Notes under the pieces: generated by a model | Seen by the model: the letters and a program-made list of their open reading frames with translations, nothing else | Database searches by the model: none | Told to the model about the DNA's origin: nothing | NCBI GenBank assembly: GCA_964624955.1 | Contig: CAZUZF010000025.1 | Span: 1-14,104 of the forward strand | Source of the DNA: JACQHJ01 sp964624955 | Lineage (GTDB): Bacteria > Patescibacteriota > Microgenomatia > Levybacterales > UBA12049 | DNA length: 14,104 nt | Reading direction: 5' to 3' | In this document: piece after piece, positions 12,680 to 14,104 of the stretch | Numbering within the stretch: the first letter of the stretch is position 1 | Layout of the letters: each line of letters starts with the position of its first letter | Translations under genes and position numbers: made by a program

Positions 12680-12787
12680 GGCCTAAACACCTAGTATAAT
12701 CAGAGGCGAAGTATAAGACTTGGCTGTGATATTACGGACAAAGTTTTAGTATTTGGATAAAGTGACAAAAGACAATAAAATGAGTCT
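12680..12787. other. Longest gene-free stretch; only promoter-like elements seen
   Basis: This 108-nt gap separates the cupin and DoxX-like genes. It contains a TATAAT at 12695-12700 without a matching -35, and the DoxX promoter at its right end. No terminator hairpin, tRNA-like fold or coding frame of useful length is visible. A short RNA starting near 12707 cannot be excluded. Confidence 0.4.
12753..12781 (+). promoter_or_regulatory. Leaderless promoter of the DoxX-like / NUDIX operon
   Basis: TTGGAT (12753-12758, weak, three of six) is followed by 17 nt and TAAAAT (12776-12781, five of six). The ATG at 12788 comes exactly 6 nt later, so the transcript would start on or next to the start codon. 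No Shine-Dalgarno lies before this ATG. Confidence 0.5.
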
Positions 12788-13168
12788 ATGAACACAAAAC
12801 TTCTTAAATGGGTTTTAAGAATAGCAATTGGCGGCGAATTTATCGGCCACGGTGTATTTGCGCTTCAGGGTCGCAAAGCATGGGTGGAATGGTTTTCGAT
12901 CTTTGGCATCTCTGATTTGCAGACCGCAACAACGCTTCTTTGGTTTGTGGGTTTATTAGATATTATTCTGGCTATTTTAGTTCTTGTTAAACCCATTCGC
13001 CTTGCCCTTCTTTGGATGACATTTTGGGGTTTTTGGACTGCTCTAATGCGTCCAATCGCCGGCGAATCAATTTTTGAATTCGTAGAAAGATGGACTAACT
13101 GGGGAGCCCCTTTGGCATTGCTTCTCTTGATTGGTTGGCCCAAAGCATTTAAGGAATGGTTTAAATGA
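12788..13168 (+). CDS. DoxX-like four-helix membrane protein
   Basis: A 126-residue inner-membrane protein with four hydrophobic helices at about 8-26, 46-66, 70-87 and 105-117. The segment RIAIGGEFIGHGVFALQGRK at 11-30 matches the glycine-rich first helix and 'GH' motif typical of the DoxX-like family, and the length is normal. Family members include the quinol oxidase-associated DoxD/DoxX subunits and many stand-alone proteins linked to redox or oxidative stress; a specific reaction cannot be assigned here. The reading frame ends in a TGA that overlaps the ATG of the NUDIX gene (ATGA), indicating translational coupling and one operon. The promoter suggests a leaderless mRNA. No conserved cysteine pair is present. 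Confidence 0.8.
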   Translation: MNTKLLKWVLRIAIGGEFIGHGVFALQGRKAWVEWFSIFGISDLQTATTLLWFVGLLDIILAILVLVKPIRLALLWMTFWGFWTALMRPIAGESIFEFVERWTNWGAPLALLLLIGWPKAFKEWFK

Positions 13169-13608
13169 AAATTAGACATAAAAATATAGTCGCTTCATAT
13201 TTAATTTTAATAAAAGATAACAAAGTACTGCTTTCTAAAAGAAAAAATACAGGTTATAGAGATGGAGACTACACTGTTATAGCAGGCCATTTAGAACCTT
13301 CGGAAACTTTTACACAAGCAGTTATTAGAGAAGCAAAAGAAGAAGCTGGAATAGATTTGGATCAGGAAAAACTAGCTGTTAAGCATATACAACATTGTAA
13401 ATCAGATAATGATCAATCAGAACGGGTACATATATATTTTGTTGCCGATAAATGGATGGCGAAGATAGTTAATAAAGAAAAGCATAAATGTGAGCATTTC
13501 AAATGGTTTAACTTTGATAATTTACCTTCTAATATTGTTCCCCACACAAAAGATGCTCTTATAAACATAAAAAGAAGAATATTTTATTCAGAGCAGGGGT
13601 GGCAATAA
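13165..13608 (+). CDS. NUDIX hydrolase (MutT-like)
   Basis: A 147-residue protein starting at an ATG that overlaps the stop of the DoxX-like gene by four bases. A complete NUDIX box lies at 41-63, with G41, E47, R55, E56, E59, E60 and G62; the form GHLEPSETFTQAVIREAKEE is typical of nucleoside triphosphate or nucleotide-sugar pyrophosphatases of the MutT type. The preceding LLSKRKNTGYRDGDYTVIAG is the usual beta-strand and loop leading into the box. Family members hydrolyse X-linked nucleoside diphosphates and give a monophosphate product; the exact substrate is unknown. It is distinct from the other NUDIX protein in this window, which has an Ap4A-type loop. Coupling to a membrane protein is unusual but no functional link can be read from it. 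It is convergent with the VIT-like gene, 16 nt apart. Confidence 0.88.
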   Translation: MKIRHKNIVASYLILIKDNKVLLSKRKNTGYRDGDYTVIAGHLEPSETFTQAVIREAKEEAGIDLDQEKLAVKHIQHCKSDNDQSERVHIYFVADKWMAKIVNKEKHKCEHFKWFNFDNLPSNIVPHTKDALINIKRRIFYSEQGWQ

Positions 13609-13624
13609 TGCTTTTATGTTCTTC

Positions 13625-14104
13625 TTAAACCCTTAGGTAGTAGCCAACAACTATTCCAACAATCGTAGCAATAGAGCCTATAATAAAAAGCTCAACAGCA
13701 CTTCTTAAGGGTTTATGTTCAACAAGTTGTCCTTTTACATATCCTATTACAAAAAGTCCTATAAATGATGAAATAATTGCAATAAGTTTTGCAAGTGGTT
13801 GATTAAAGATAATTGTAGGGATTATTGAGAAAGCACCGCCTACCATATAGGCAATAAACATAATTAAAGCACCAATATAGAGATTGTCAGTATGTCTTCC
13901 AGTTTTATCTAATTGGTGAACTGCTTTTTCGCTTGAATATTGTCCTGCTGCCATTGATGATGCTTCAACCGTAACTGCAACGAGAGCTGCCAAGACTATA
14001 ATTTGTTTATCACTTACTCCAGTAGATATTCCAACTACAACACCTGTTGTTGAAACAATTCCATCCTGAAGGCCAAACATTAAAGAGCGAAAATAATCTT
14101 CATG
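13625..14104 (-). CDS. VIT/CCC1-family metal transporter, short form (partial, 5' end beyond window)
   Basis: 159 residues are visible and the frame stays open at the right edge; an internal ATG at 14078-14080 is unlikely to be the start because HEDYFRSL before it continues the family pattern. GLQDGIVSTTGVVVGIS is the hallmark N-terminal helix of VIT1/CCC1 iron and manganese transporters, and EASSMAAGQYSSEKA matches the conserved end of helix two. Five helices are visible in all. After helix two only about 16 polar residues precede helix three, so the cytoplasmic metal-binding domain of plant-type VIT1 is missing. Members move Fe2+ or Mn2+ out of the cytosol, usually with proton antiport; direction and metal here are inferred. 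No hairpin terminator is seen between it and the convergent NUDIX gene. Confidence 0.82.
   Translation of the reverse strand, partial: HEDYFRSLMFGLQDGIVSTTGVVVGISTGVSDKQIIVLAALVAVTVEASSMAAGQYSSEKAVHQLDKTGRHTDNLYIGALIMFIAYMVGGAFSIIPTIIFNQPLAKLIAIISSFIGLFVIGYVKGQLVEHKPLRSAVELFIIGSIATIVGIVVGYYLRV

Noticed and set aside
12695..12720. Small RNA gene after the TATAAT at 12695
   Set aside because: No -35 match, no stable fold and no terminator could be seen by eye.
1..14104. CRISPR array, insertion sequence or attachment-site repeats
   Set aside because: No regularly spaced repeats, transposase or integrase frames, or duplicated tRNA 3' ends were found.

Overview
The window looks like a chromosomal segment of a member of the Candidate Phyla Radiation (Patescibacteria), perhaps Microgenomates-like. 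The lineage is an inference. It rests on AT-rich DNA, very tight gene packing, large lineage-specific proteins without obvious relatives, small two-helix 'T4SS pilin' type membrane proteins, and a general lack of Shine-Dalgarno sequences. TGA acts as an ordinary stop (for example at the end of the DoxX-like gene), so the recoded Gracilibacteria/Absconditabacteria are unlikely. There is no ribosomal RNA, mobile element or CRISPR array.

Positions 1-8584 hold an envelope/secretion-like module. On the minus strand are a pilin-like gene cut by the window edge, a 463-residue exported protein with a 22-cysteine ectodomain fused to a C-terminal pilin-like two-helix module, and a 440-residue regulator (P-loop ATPase plus PhoB-type winged helix). 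Divergent from the regulator is a 1164-residue soluble protein of unknown function. Convergent with that is a 690-residue polytopic protein resembling VirB6/TrbL. Together they suggest a reduced type IV secretion or pilus-like machine with its own regulator.

Positions 8624-9342 hold a small RNA-rich unit on the plus strand: tRNA-Arg(GCG), tRNA-Ser(CGA), a NUDIX hydrolase whose ATG lies 2 nt after the tRNA, and tRNA-Ser(GGA). Positions 9345-12113 form a minus-strand set: a two-helix membrane protein with a PH-like domain, then a 121-residue protein coupled to a 604-residue coiled-coil protein with a hydrophobic C-terminus. These may be further parts of the envelope machine.

Positions 12193-14104 begin with tRNA-Ser(UGA) and carry small accessory genes: a cupin with a strong ribosome-binding site, a DoxX-like membrane protein coupled to a second NUDIX hydrolase, and a VIT-family metal transporter running off the right edge.

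The most interesting general pattern is promoter geometry. Before several genes a -35/-10 pair ends 5-8 nt upstream of the start codon, with no separate ribosome-binding site. This implies leaderless or nearly leaderless mRNAs. The longest gene-free stretch is 108 bases (12680-12787).
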